A stretch of DNA of 12,630 bases from an uncultured Brachyspira sp. (lineage in GTDB: Bacteria; Spirochaetota; Brachyspiria; Brachyspirales; Brachyspiraceae). The notes under the pieces are model-generated. The model made no database searches, was not told the origin of the DNA, and worked only from the letters and a program-made list of their open reading frames with translations. Within the stretch, counting starts at the first letter, position 1. The number at the start of each line of letters is the position of its first letter. The position numbers and the translations under genes are program-made. Shown here piece by piece: positions 1 through 7,450 of this stretch. The stretch lies in NCBI RefSeq assembly GCF_910578695.1, contig NZ_CAJTQJ010000056.1, forward strand, positions 1-12,630, in the 5' to 3' direction.

Positions 1-4
1 CTAG

Positions 5-52
5 AAAGCTAAATATAAAAATTATGAGCGTCTGACATTCACAGAATGGCAG
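5..52. repeat. Left copy of 35-bp direct repeat plus small hairpin core
   Basis: Positions 5-39 are identical, base for base, to 12484-12518 near the other end of the window. The repeat contains the 15-base arm ATAAAAATTATGAGC (15-29), but the matching right arm found in the other copy is missing here. The last 8 bases, CTGACATT (32-39), can pair with AATGGCAG (45-52) across a 5-base loop with one A-G mismatch. This looks like a partial or decayed copy of the element at 12484-12571. Function is unknown. Confidence 0.8.
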
Positions 53-85
53 AGTGGCAGAGTTTATTAAAAATAATAATAAAAA

Positions 86-140
86 GCGAGCCTGAGCAGA
101 TGACAGCTTTAGCTGGCATCTAGTATTAGCGAAGGCACGC
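86..140. repeat. Nested (two-tier) inverted-repeat element, left copy
   Basis: An outer stem pairs GCGAGCCT (86-93) with AGGCACGC (133-140), one mismatch in 8. An inner stem pairs ATGACAGCT (100-108) with AGCTGGCAT (111-119), one A-G mismatch in 9. The linkers are GAGCAG on the left and a segment ending TATTAGCGA on the right. The element at 12380-12447 has the same plan and almost the same linkers but different arm sequences, so the fold appears to be what is kept. It is richer in G and C than its surroundings. It could be a structured RNA, a small non-autonomous mobile element or a protein-binding site; the sequence does not decide. Confidence 0.6.
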
Positions 141-142
141 AA

Positions 143-180
143 AGCAGTAATAATAAAAAGTTTATTGATAGCAACAATAA
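143..180. repeat. Two copies of the short AGCAAYAATAAAA-type repeat
   Basis: Positions 143-159 (AGCAGTAATAATAAAAA) and 170-180 (AGCAACAATAA) belong to a short repeat that recurs at 12246, 12271, 12448 and 12557. The second copy is preceded by GTTTATTGAT, a relative of the GTTTATCGCT that precedes the copies at 12271 and 12448. These copies directly follow the nested stem-loop at 86-140, as the copy at 12448 follows the one at 12380-12447. Confidence 0.55.
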
Positions 181-183
181 AAT

Positions 184-251
184 AAAAAACTTGTAAGTAC
201 CTGACATTCGCTAAATGGAAAGGATTATGCAGATATCGGCACAAGTTTTTT
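184..251. terminator. 11-bp inverted repeat with T-runs, possible bidirectional terminator
   Basis: AAAAAACTTGT (184-194) is the exact reverse complement of ACAAGTTTTTT (241-251). The 46-base loop holds another CTGACATT...AAATGG core (201-218). The right arm ends in seven T on the plus strand, and the left arm gives a T-run on the minus strand, so it could end transcription of the DUF4234 gene, whose stop codon lies 23 bases away. The long loop and the shared core make it equally likely to be another member of the nested-hairpin family. Confidence 0.45.
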
Positions 252-274
252 TAATTAGTAAATAAAGAAAATCA

Positions 275-640
275 TTATTTATTTATATCAAATATAATAT
301 TAAGTTTGCTTTGTAATACTGTCATTGAATAGATATAACCGAAAGGCACTAAAAGAAGTATAGATAATACAGCAGCACTCTCTCCATAGCTGTCTAAATC
401 AGCCTTTTTTATCATATCATTAAAAACTATAGTTCCATATTTATAAAACCAGTATATGCTGAATAATCCGCAGGTTAAAAATGATAATATAGCCGACAAT
501 GAAGGATTTAAATATTCTTTTTCCATATAATTATTAATATCATTAGATGTAACATAAATCCAATATATATTATATATTCCGAATGTTATTAATGATAATA
601 TAGATATTGATAATAAAGATTTAGATTTAAAATTCTGCAT
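275..640 (-). CDS. Small DUF4234-type integral membrane protein
   Basis: This 121-residue protein has three hydrophobic segments, at about residues 8-29, 48-66 and 90-110. The first two contain a repeated motif: ITFGIYNIYWIY (18-29) and LTCGLFSIYWFY (55-66). This T-x-G-(I/L)-(Y/F)-x-I-Y-W pattern is typical of the DUF4234 family of short bacterial membrane proteins. A Q-x-x-LN element near residue 110 also fits the family. No biochemical function is established for these proteins and none is inferred here. The gene is transcribed away from the PBP1A gene. The start is the first ATG in frame; only a weak purine-rich GAAGAA lies upstream. Confidence 0.7.
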   Translation of the reverse strand: MQNFKSKSLLSISILSLITFGIYNIYWIYVTSNDINNYMEKEYLNPSLSAILSFLTCGLFSIYWFYKYGTIVFNDMIKKADLDSYGESAAVLSILLLVPFGYIYSMTVLQSKLNIIFDINK

Positions 641-682
641 AATATTAAGATTTCTTCTAATAAAATAAAAAATATTTTAACT

Positions 683-710
683 ATTCTAATATAAAAAATA
701 TATAAATCAA
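683..710 (-). promoter_or_regulatory. Candidate promoter for the DUF4234 gene
   Basis: Read on the minus strand there is a -35-like TTGATT (705-710), a 16-base spacer and a -10-like TAGAAT (683-688). The predicted leader would be roughly 35 bases. In DNA this AT-rich such matches arise easily by chance, so support is modest. Confidence 0.35.
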
Positions 711-735
711 TTATAATTTTCAGCATAAATTCCGC

Positions 736-764
736 TTGCAATGTTATATATATTATAGTATCAT
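736..764 (+). promoter_or_regulatory. Candidate promoter for the PBP1A gene
   Basis: TTGCAA (736-741), a 17-base spacer and TATCAT (759-764) form a sigma70-like pair. The start site would lie near 771 and give a leader of about 35 bases before the ATG at 806. The spacer is an alternating AT tract, which weakens the statistical case. Confidence 0.4.
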
Positions 765-805
765 ATATAATGTAATAATTATGTTAATGTGGTGTTTAAT
801 AATAA

Positions 806-3130
806 ATGTTTAATAAAAAAAATAATACAAAAAATAATAATGCTGTAAAGAAAAAAAAATCTAAATTAAAGAGATTTATATTAAGTATTTTTATAATATT
901 ATTATTTATTTCAGCAGCAGTTGGTATAGTGGGCATATACTTTGTAGGAGGAGTATATAAAGATTGGGTTGACAGAAGAAATCAAAGTATGTCTATGCTT
1001 GAAGAATATTATGATATAATAGTTATCAGAGGCAATGAAAAAAGAATAAGATATTTTAATCCTTTAAATCCTTTCGGAGATTCGCCTCCTACTAAAATAT
1101 ATGACAGAAATAATATATTGATAGGTGAATATATGCCTCCTGCCTATGAGGTTGTTAATGTAGATGATATTAATCCCCTTTTAGAACAGACTTTGCTTTT
1201 AATGGAAGATCAAAAATTCTATACTCATAAAGGCATTAACTATTTCAGAACAGCCTATTTAGGTATGCAGACAATTATAACTAGAAAAATAGTAGGCGGA
1301 GGTTCTACACTTACTCAGCAATTGGCTAAACTTCTATTTACAAAGAGCGAAAGAACAATAGAAAGAAAACTTTTTGAAATGTTTGCTGCAAGAGAAATAG
1401 AAGAAAAATATACCAAAAAAGAAATTTTGGCTATGTACTTTAATACAGTTTATTTAGGAGATGGAAATTACGGATTTGAAGCTGCAGCCAATCATTATTT
1501 TAATAAGCCTTTAAGACAATGCAGATTATTAGAATATGCTATACTTGTAGGAATGCTTCCTAATCCTTCATACTATTCTATAATAAATAATCCTGATAAT
1601 AATAGAAGAAAGGTAGAGCAGATACTTTCAAGATTGGTAAAGAATAATATAATAGATAAAAAAACTATGCAGGAAGAACTTGAATTATTTGATAAAGAAT
1701 ACACAAATATCAGCAAGCAGGTAAAGGGTGCCCAATGGAAAATGACAGTTAATAGAGCACCTTATGTAAATGAATATGTAAGACAGGAATTATTAAATTA
1801 TTTTAATAAAGATGAGCTTGCATTATCAGGTTTAAGAATATATACAACAATAAATGAAAGATATTATAGAGTTGCCGATGCTGTTATGAAAGAAAATATA
1901 AGAAATTTGCAGACAAGTTCCTCTAATAGAAGCTATCAGGGTGCAATGGTATCAATAGATCCTAAAACAGGCGGCATACTTGTTATGATAGGCGGAGACG
2001 GATACACATTGCAAAACCAATTTAACAGAGCAGTTCAGGCAAAAAGACAAATAGGAAGCGTAATTAAGCCTTTTATTTATTTATATGCATTTGAAGGCGG
2101 TGCTCAGCCTTTTTCTACTATGCTTGATACAAATTATACTTATCCTCAGGGAACAGGAAAGCCTGCATACTCGCCTAGAAATTTCGACAGAAAATACAGA
2201 GGAGAAATAACTTTAGAAACAGCATTATCAAAATCTATAAATACAATAGCTGTAAAATTATTAAATGATATAGGACTTTCTTATTTTATAGAGCATTCAA
2301 GGGAATTTTTTGGAGAAAATGCCTATATACCTAATGCTTTATCAATAGGTTTAGGAACTATGGAAATGAGTCCTCTTGATTTGGCTTCTGCTTATAGTGC
2401 TTTGGCTAATGGAGGTATTAAGTACAAGCCCTATATTGTAGATAAAATTATAGATATGGACGGAAATGAACTTAGCGTTACTGCTTTGGTAGACAGAACG
2501 CCTCATAAAATAAGTTCTACATCACCGTCATCTTATTATTTTTTAAATACCACTTTGCAAAAGGTAATAGCACCGGGAGGAACAGCATACAGAAGTGCAA
2601 ATACTTACGGATTTAAATATCCTTCATATTCAGCAAAAACAGGAACTACAAGCGAGCATAGAGATAATTGGTTTGCTGCTTATAATGATGAAATAGTCAC
2701 AATTACTTGGATAGGAAGCGACAGAAATGATCTGCTTCCCAATAATGTTACAGGCGGGGCTACCACTGCTTTAGCTACTTTTCAATATCTCAATGCTGTA
2801 ACCCCTTCTCAAAAAAGAGAATTCAATTGGTCTATACCTGATGATATTTTAATTGTAGAAATTTGTCAGGATTCAGGACTGCCTAGAAATCATACCTGCA
2901 TAAATGTATCTCCTTTAACTGTAGGAGGAAATGTTGATTTATCTACTCAATGCCCTATAGATCATATAAAAACGGGTACTAGAAGAAATAATGATGATAT
3001 TATTGAAGAAGATGAAGAAGATTTATATATGCCTTTAGATGAAAATACTAATAGTTATGATGATAATAATATATATATGCTGCAGGAAGATATTATAGAA
3101 GACCCTAGTTTAGGCAATATAAGAAGTTAA
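806..3130 (+). CDS. mrcA: Penicillin-binding protein 1A (bifunctional transglycosylase/transpeptidase)
   Basis: This 774-residue class A PBP polymerises lipid II into glycan strands and cross-links their peptides on the outer face of the inner membrane. A Lys/Asn-rich cytoplasmic start is followed by one membrane anchor at about residues 23-48. The GT51 domain follows: the EDQKF motif has the expected catalytic Glu134, then GGSTLTQQ and a REIEEKYTKKEILAMY helix. The transpeptidase domain has all three active-site boxes: SVIK (Ser418 nucleophile, Lys421), SIN (477-479) and KTGT (611-614). The enzyme therefore looks fully active in both domains. The C-terminus (about 728-774) is a low-complexity Asp/Glu/Asn-rich tail outside the catalytic fold. 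The first in-frame ATG is used; no clear Shine-Dalgarno is visible. It could equally be named ponA or pbp1a. Confidence 0.95.
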   Translation: MFNKKNNTKNNNAVKKKKSKLKRFILSIFIILLFISAAVGIVGIYFVGGVYKDWVDRRNQSMSMLEEYYDIIVIRGNEKRIRYFNPLNPFGDSPPTKIYDRNNILIGEYMPPAYEVVNVDDINPLLEQTLLLMEDQKFYTHKGINYFRTAYLGMQTIITRKIVGGGSTLTQQLAKLLFTKSERTIERKLFEMFAAREIEEKYTKKEILAMYFNTVYLGDGNYGFEAAANHYFNKPLRQCRLLEYAILVGMLPNPSYYSIINNPDNNRRKVEQILSRLVKNNIIDKKTMQEELELFDKEYTNISKQVKGAQWKMTVNRAPYVNEYVRQELLNYFNKDELALSGLRIYTTINERYYRVADAVMKENIRNLQTSSSNRSYQGAMVSIDPKTGGILVMIGGDGYTLQNQFNRAVQAKRQIGSVIKPFIYLYAFEGGAQPFSTMLDTNYTYPQGTGKPAYSPRNFDRKYRGEITLETALSKSINTIAVKLLNDIGLSYFIEHSREFFGENAYIPNALSIGLGTMEMSPLDLASAYSALANGGIKYKPYIVDKIIDMDGNELSVTALVDRTPHKISSTSPSSYYFLNTTLQKVIAPGGTAYRSANTYGFKYPSYSAKTGTTSEHRDNWFAAYNDEIVTITWIGSDRNDLLPNNVTGGATTALATFQYLNAVTPSQKREFNWSIPDDILIVEICQDSGLPRNHTCINVSPLTVGGNVDLSTQCPIDHIKTGTRRNNDDIIEEDEEDLYMPLDENTNSYDDNNIYMLQEDIIEDPSLGNIRS

Positions 3131-3260
3131 TTGATAATCATATAATTAACATATATTGCAGCTTACATAATATAAAAATTATTATTGCAAATATAACTTT
3201 TTTTATTTTCATTTATGAAAAAATTTTGTTTTAATATAAAATATAATTTCAAGGATAAAT

Positions 3261-5108
3261 ATGGTTAGTTTTTTTAAAAGCGAATCCACAGAAGCAAGAA
3301 GAGATTTAATTCTTTACGGACCTATTACTAATACATTAATAATGTTATCAGTACCAACTCTTATTATGAGCTTGGTTCAGTCTTTAATTCCTCTTATGGA
3401 CGGACTTTTTCTTAATAATATTGCAGGGACTGTTATAGCAAGCAGCGTTCATTTTGCAGAACCTATAATATATATGATGACAGCATTATCTCAAGGTTTG
3501 GGCGTTGCCGCTATGGCTATAGTAGGACAGTATAACGGACTTGGGGATTTAAAAAATGCTAAAAGAATATCCACTCAAATAGTTATTATAGGGGTATTAT
3601 TTGGTATTGTTATGGGACCAACTCTTTATTTTGTAAGCATATTAGTTTCTGCAAATCTTCTTCCTGATATTAAAGAAAATGTATTTAAATATTTGTCTTT
3701 ATATAGTTTTGTTATGCCTATGACATTTTTAACAGCTTTATATAACGGCATAAAAAATGCAAATGGCAAGCCTGAAGCTACTCTTATAAGAAGTATTATA
3801 TTACTGCTTTTAAAAATATTATTTAATTTTATATATGTTTATTTATTTAATTTAGGCATAGTAGGAAGCGTATTAGCTTCATTTTCTACTTATAGTATAG
3901 TTACAATTTGGATGTATTATGACTTGTTTTTAAAAAAAGGCGAAGATACTTTATCTTTAAAAGATTTTAAATTTGATTCTTCAGTATTAAAAGAACTTAT
4001 GATTATAGGTGTTCCTTCTATGCTTAATACATTTTTAACTAATTTAGGATTTTTTCTCATAAATACAGAGGTTGAAAAATACGGAGCTTCTGTATTAAAC
4101 GGACAAGGTATATCTAATAATATAGTTAATATATGTTTTAATTTTACAGCCGCTTTTGGCTCTGCTGTTACTACAATGGTTAGTATGAATATAGGTGCTA
4201 AATATACTGACAAAGCTAGAAAATCATGCTATACAGGAATAATAATGGCAGTTATTACAGCAATTATACTTATTACTATAGTCATACCTCTTGCTCCTTA
4301 TATCACTAAGCTTTTTACTAAAGAGGCTCAAGATTTATATGTTGCTAATAAATCTCTGCCTATATATGCTTTCGGAGTATTAGGCTTTGGTATTGCTATG
4401 GTTGCTCAAGGTGCTATGATTGGTCTTGGAAGAACTAGAATTCCTCTTATAATAAGCATACTTAGAATATGGCTGCTTAGATTCATATTTATTATTTTAA
4501 CTGCAGAATATTTATCCTATTGGTCAGTATTTTGGGGAAATCTATTTTCAAATACTATGGCTGGAATTATATCATTTATTATAATACTTAAAATTCCTTG
4601 GATATCTGTTATTAATCTGAAGACGCAAAACAGCACCATTCTTAGGGCTAGGCTTTTTATAGATTCTATGGCAGCTAAATTATTTCCTAAAAATATTGGT
4701 ATGAGAAAAGATTATATTGTAAAAATGAGGGAGAAATTAAAAAAAATTAAAGACCCTGTAAAATTGGTATTATTTCAAGAGAAAGAAATAGAAAAAATTG
4801 AAAGAATGCAGGAAAGAGAAAAGAAAGCTAAAAAAAATGAAGAGATGAAAAAACTGAAAAGAGCTGAATGGAGAATGCAGTTAGAAGAGATGAAAGAGAT
4901 AAGAAATAAAATGAATGAAGAGCATAAAAAATATAATGAAGATATAAAAAGAAAAAGAGAAGCTAAAAAATTGAGAATGAAGCAGGAATTACAGGCTAGA
5001 AGAGAAGCTAGATATAAATTAAGAGAAGAAAGAAATATCGAAAGAGAAAAAAGAAAAGAAGAGAGAATGAATCTAAGAAATAAAAACAATAAAAATGAGC
5101 ATTTATGA
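3261..5108 (+). CDS. MATE-family multidrug/metabolite exporter with long charged C-terminal tail
   Basis: Residues 15 to about 455 form a MATE-type transporter: about twelve hydrophobic segments in two halves, with the early SVPTLIMSLVQSLIPLMDG segment and an AAMAIVGQYNG segment typical of the family. MATE proteins export cationic drugs or metabolites, driven by Na+ or H+; substrate and coupling ion cannot be told from this sequence. Family members usually end soon after the last helix, at about 440-480 residues. This one continues for about 127 residues (489-615) of almost pure Lys/Arg/Glu/Met with no hydrophobic stretch, predicted to be a long cytoplasmic helix or coiled coil. The start has a good AAGGA site five bases upstream. 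The stop codon overlaps the ispD start (ATGA), so the two are probably translationally coupled. Confidence 0.9.
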   Translation: MVSFFKSESTEARRDLILYGPITNTLIMLSVPTLIMSLVQSLIPLMDGLFLNNIAGTVIASSVHFAEPIIYMMTALSQGLGVAAMAIVGQYNGLGDLKNAKRISTQIVIIGVLFGIVMGPTLYFVSILVSANLLPDIKENVFKYLSLYSFVMPMTFLTALYNGIKNANGKPEATLIRSIILLLLKILFNFIYVYLFNLGIVGSVLASFSTYSIVTIWMYYDLFLKKGEDTLSLKDFKFDSSVLKELMIIGVPSMLNTFLTNLGFFLINTEVEKYGASVLNGQGISNNIVNICFNFTAAFGSAVTTMVSMNIGAKYTDKARKSCYTGIIMAVITAIILITIVIPLAPYITKLFTKEAQDLYVANKSLPIYAFGVLGFGIAMVAQGAMIGLGRTRIPLIISILRIWLLRFIFIILTAEYLSYWSVFWGNLFSNTMAGIISFIIILKIPWISVINLKTQNSTILRARLFIDSMAAKLFPKNIGMRKDYIVKMREKLKKIKDPVKLVLFQEKEIEKIERMQEREKKAKKNEEMKKLKRAEWRMQLEEMKEIRNKMNEEHKKYNEDIKRKREAKKLRMKQELQARREARYKLREERNIEREKRKEERMNLRNKNNKNEHL

Positions 5109-5815
5109 ATAATACATCTTTAATTATATTAATAGCAGGAAGTTCAAAAAGATTCGGCAGAAAGGTAAAAAAGCAGTTTATAAAAGTTGATAATAAGCCT
5201 ATATTTATACATACTTTAATAAATATGCTTAAATTCAATTTTGATAATATCATTTTGGTAAGTGCTGAAGAAGAGATAAAGAATATAAAAAAATATATAG
5301 AAAAAGAATCCCTAATAAAAGAAAAAATAAAAAAAAATATGCATTTTGTAAAAGGCGGAAATGAGAGGGTTTATTCTGTATATAATGCTATGCTTTTTCT
5401 AAATGATAATAGAAATGATATAAAAACAGATTATGTATTTATTCATGATGGAGTTAGACCTTTAGTGAGTAAAAATGAAATCAAATCTCTTTGTGAAATG
5501 GTTTTTAAATATGATGCTGCAATATTGGCTTCTAAAGTTGTAGATACAATAAAAAAATCTGATGAAAATAATAATATAATAAAAACTATAGACAGAACAT
5601 ATCTTTATAGAGCCGCTACTCCTCAGGGATTCAAATTTGATAATTATATGACAGCTATTGATAAATATATGAATGATAAAAATTCTGATTTGGCTACAGA
5701 CGATGCCGAAATATACAGCAAATATTTTGGAAATGTAAAGATATTAGAATGTTCTGCCAATAATATAAAAATTACAAGCAAGGAAGATTTAAATACTTTT
5801 ATTAAGATGAAATAA
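5105..5815 (+). CDS. ispD: 2-C-methyl-D-erythritol 4-phosphate cytidylyltransferase (IspD)
   Basis: IspD joins CTP and methylerythritol phosphate in the third step of the non-mevalonate isoprenoid pathway, which also supplies the undecaprenyl carrier for cell-wall synthesis. The 236-residue length is typical. The nucleotide-binding start reads AGSSKRFG (11-18) followed by KKQF (22-25), matching the family pattern of a Gly-rich loop, an Arg and a catalytic Lys. Later motifs are GGNERVYSV, HDGVRP (114-119), ATPQGF and TDDAEIY, all characteristic. The ATG lies inside the final codons of the transporter gene (ATGA overlap) and has no independent strong ribosome site, suggesting coupled translation. 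Confidence 0.95.
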   Translation: MNNTSLIILIAGSSKRFGRKVKKQFIKVDNKPIFIHTLINMLKFNFDNIILVSAEEEIKNIKKYIEKESLIKEKIKKNMHFVKGGNERVYSVYNAMLFLNDNRNDIKTDYVFIHDGVRPLVSKNEIKSLCEMVFKYDAAILASKVVDTIKKSDENNNIIKTIDRTYLYRAATPQGFKFDNYMTAIDKYMNDKNSDLATDDAEIYSKYFGNVKILECSANNIKITSKEDLNTFIKMK

Positions 5816-5835
5816 ATAAAATTATATATTAATAT

Positions 5836-5864
5836 TTGCATTTTTTTTTATTAAATGATAAAAT
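5836..5864 (+). promoter_or_regulatory. Candidate promoter for mcsA-mcsB
   Basis: TTGCAT (5836-5841), exactly 17 bases, then TAAAAT (5859-5864) form a good sigma70-like pair. The spacer holds a T-run, and the -10 sits in the string ATGATAAAAT, which also occurs in the rplS promoter. The predicted leader is about 25 bases and contains the AGGGG ribosome site. Confidence 0.6.
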
Positions 5865-5895
5865 TTCTGCATTAAGTTATTAGGGGCAATATATT

Positions 5896-6444
5896 TTGAA
5901 ATGCAGTATTTGTGGTAAAGAAAAAGCGGTATTACATATTCAGGAAATTATAGGTAATGAACGCAGACAAATAAATATATGCAAAGACTGTGAAATCAGC
6001 AGTAATGTTATAGAGAAATGTTTAGAATTAGAGTTTAATAATATAGATACTATATTTCCTAATTATAAATCCCTGCCGTCTAAAAAGAAAAAAAAGAAGT
6101 ATTCTGATACTAATAAGATATGTAAAGTCTGCGGATATTCTTTAGATGATTTTATTAGAACAGGAATCGTATCATGTCCTAAATGCTATGAATATTTTAA
6201 ATCAGAGCTTAATAAATATATAAAAAAAATACATAGAGAAAATAAGCATATAGGAAAGATATCAAATAAAAATCTTACAAATAAAGATATAGAAGCTAAA
6301 ATAAATAAATATAAAGAAGAAATAGAACTTTTAATAAAAATTGAAAAGTATGAAGAAGCTGCTTTGATAAGAGATAAATTAGAGTATTTGAAGAAAGATT
6401 TAATATCTAAAAAAACTAAGAGCGAAAAAAAAGATGTCCGTTAA
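5896..6444 (+). CDS. mcsA: McsA-like zinc and UVR-domain protein (activator of McsB)
   Basis: McsA binds zinc and activates the arginine kinase McsB in the ClpC stress and protein-quality system of Firmicutes. This 182-residue protein has the whole McsA layout. Four CxxC pairs are intact: C3/C6, C29/C32, C76/C79 and C94/C97. A UVR domain follows at about residues 134-170, with the EKYEEAALIRDKLEYL signature. The start codon is TTG at 5896: it places C3 and C6 correctly, and AGGGG lies 9 bases upstream. The nearby ATG at 5901 is in another frame. The last 11 bases overlap the mcsB start, so the two are translated as a pair. No ctsR precedes it, unlike the Bacillus operon. Confidence 0.88.
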   Translation: MKCSICGKEKAVLHIQEIIGNERRQINICKDCEISSNVIEKCLELEFNNIDTIFPNYKSLPSKKKKKKYSDTNKICKVCGYSLDDFIRTGIVSCPKCYEYFKSELNKYIKKIHRENKHIGKISNKNLTNKDIEAKINKYKEEIELLIKIEKYEEAALIRDKLEYLKKDLISKKTKSEKKDVR

Positions 6445-7441
6445 TAATACTGCAAATTGGATATATAAAAAAGGGGAAGATGATAATATAGTATTATATT
6501 CTAAGATATCCATTTATAGAAATTTAGATAATATTAGATTTTTTTATAATATGGATAAAGATGATTTTAATAAAACGGATTCTATATTAAAAACTAATAT
6601 AGAAGAATTAAATCTCAATTTATCATATACAAAACTCATTAATATGCCTCCTATAAATATTAGAATGCTTATAGAAAATCTTACATTGCCGAGCAATAAA
6701 AATATAGTTCATGCTTCATTATTTACAAATGATGATGAGGATTTATCTTTATTGATAAACTCAAATGAACATTTAGAAATTCAAACTATATCAAGAGGCT
6801 TAGAATTAGAAAGCTGTTTCAATAAAGCATATTCTATAGAAAGCTCTTTAGATAAAAGATTAGATTTTGCTTATGATAAAAAATTCGGATTTTTAACAAG
6901 TTCCCCAAATATAATAGGTACTGCCTTAAAAGCGGAAGTCTGCATAGCTGTTCCGTGTCTTGTTTGGAAAACTCCTGATAATATTGATTATATCATTAAT
7001 GAATGCAGTAAAAACGGACTTGATATTAATATAAAAAACGGACTTCTTATTATAAGCAATAATATTATGATAGGGGTTACTGAGAAGTTTATATTAGACA
7101 GTATTATAGAGAAAGTTAAAGAAATATCTGAAAAAGAAAAGAAAATTAGAAATAGAATAAAAAAGCTAGATAGAGTAAAGGCTGAAGATAAGATATTTAG
7201 AAGCTATGCAGTATTATCGTATGCAAGATATTTAAAATATAGGGAGCTTGTTAATTATAGTTTATGGCTTAGACTAGGCATTTATTATGATATGATTGAT
7301 AATATAAGTTTGGATACTATATATTATATGGCATCTATTGGAAAATCAAGTCATTTGAAGCAATTATATGAAAATAGAAACTATTATAGAAATATTGATG
7401 AAATAAGGGCAAATGTTATAAGAGATATATTAAAAAAATAG
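6434..7441 (+). CDS. mcsB: Degenerate McsB homologue (probable protein-arginine pseudokinase)
   Basis: McsB is a guanido-kinase-fold enzyme that phosphorylates arginines to mark proteins for ClpCP. Recalled Bacillus McsB aligns along the full length: WIYKKGEDDNIVL for WMKQKGPESDIVL, the DYAF-RGYLTSCPTNVGT region, and RSYAVLSYAR with RLGI near the end. Key residues differ, however. The N-terminal SSRIRLARN reads YSKISIYRN (22-30), keeping one of three Arg. NEEDHIRIQ reads NSNEHLEIQ (109-117). The signature Cys is Ser157, in SSPNIIGT (156-163). About eight residues of the Gly/Glu-rich loop before ISNQITLG are missing. The C-terminal RDxxRA phosphoarginine-binding motif is also not kept. The reading frame is intact at 335 residues and well conserved in its core, so it is not a decaying pseudogene. 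An adaptor or scaffold role is inferred. Confidence 0.85.
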   Translation: MSVNNTANWIYKKGEDDNIVLYSKISIYRNLDNIRFFYNMDKDDFNKTDSILKTNIEELNLNLSYTKLINMPPINIRMLIENLTLPSNKNIVHASLFTNDDEDLSLLINSNEHLEIQTISRGLELESCFNKAYSIESSLDKRLDFAYDKKFGFLTSSPNIIGTALKAEVCIAVPCLVWKTPDNIDYIINECSKNGLDINIKNGLLIISNNIMIGVTEKFILDSIIEKVKEISEKEKKIRNRIKKLDRVKAEDKIFRSYAVLSYARYLKYRELVNYSLWLRLGIYYDMIDNISLDTIYYMASIGKSSHLKQLYENRNYYRNIDEIRANVIRDILKK

Positions 7442-7450
7442 ATATTTTAT

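Noticed and set aside
143..180. CRISPR-like array from the short A-rich repeats
   Set aside because: The units are too short, unevenly spaced and variable, and there are no unique spacers of constant size.
3126..3150. GTTAATT/AATTAAC repeat at the PBP1A stop as a terminator
   Set aside because: The stem is only 7 bp and nearly all A/T, with no T-run after it.
4775..5089. Minus-strand reading frame rich in Ser/Phe/Leu
   Set aside because: It is the antisense shadow of the purine-rich DNA encoding the charged MATE tail.
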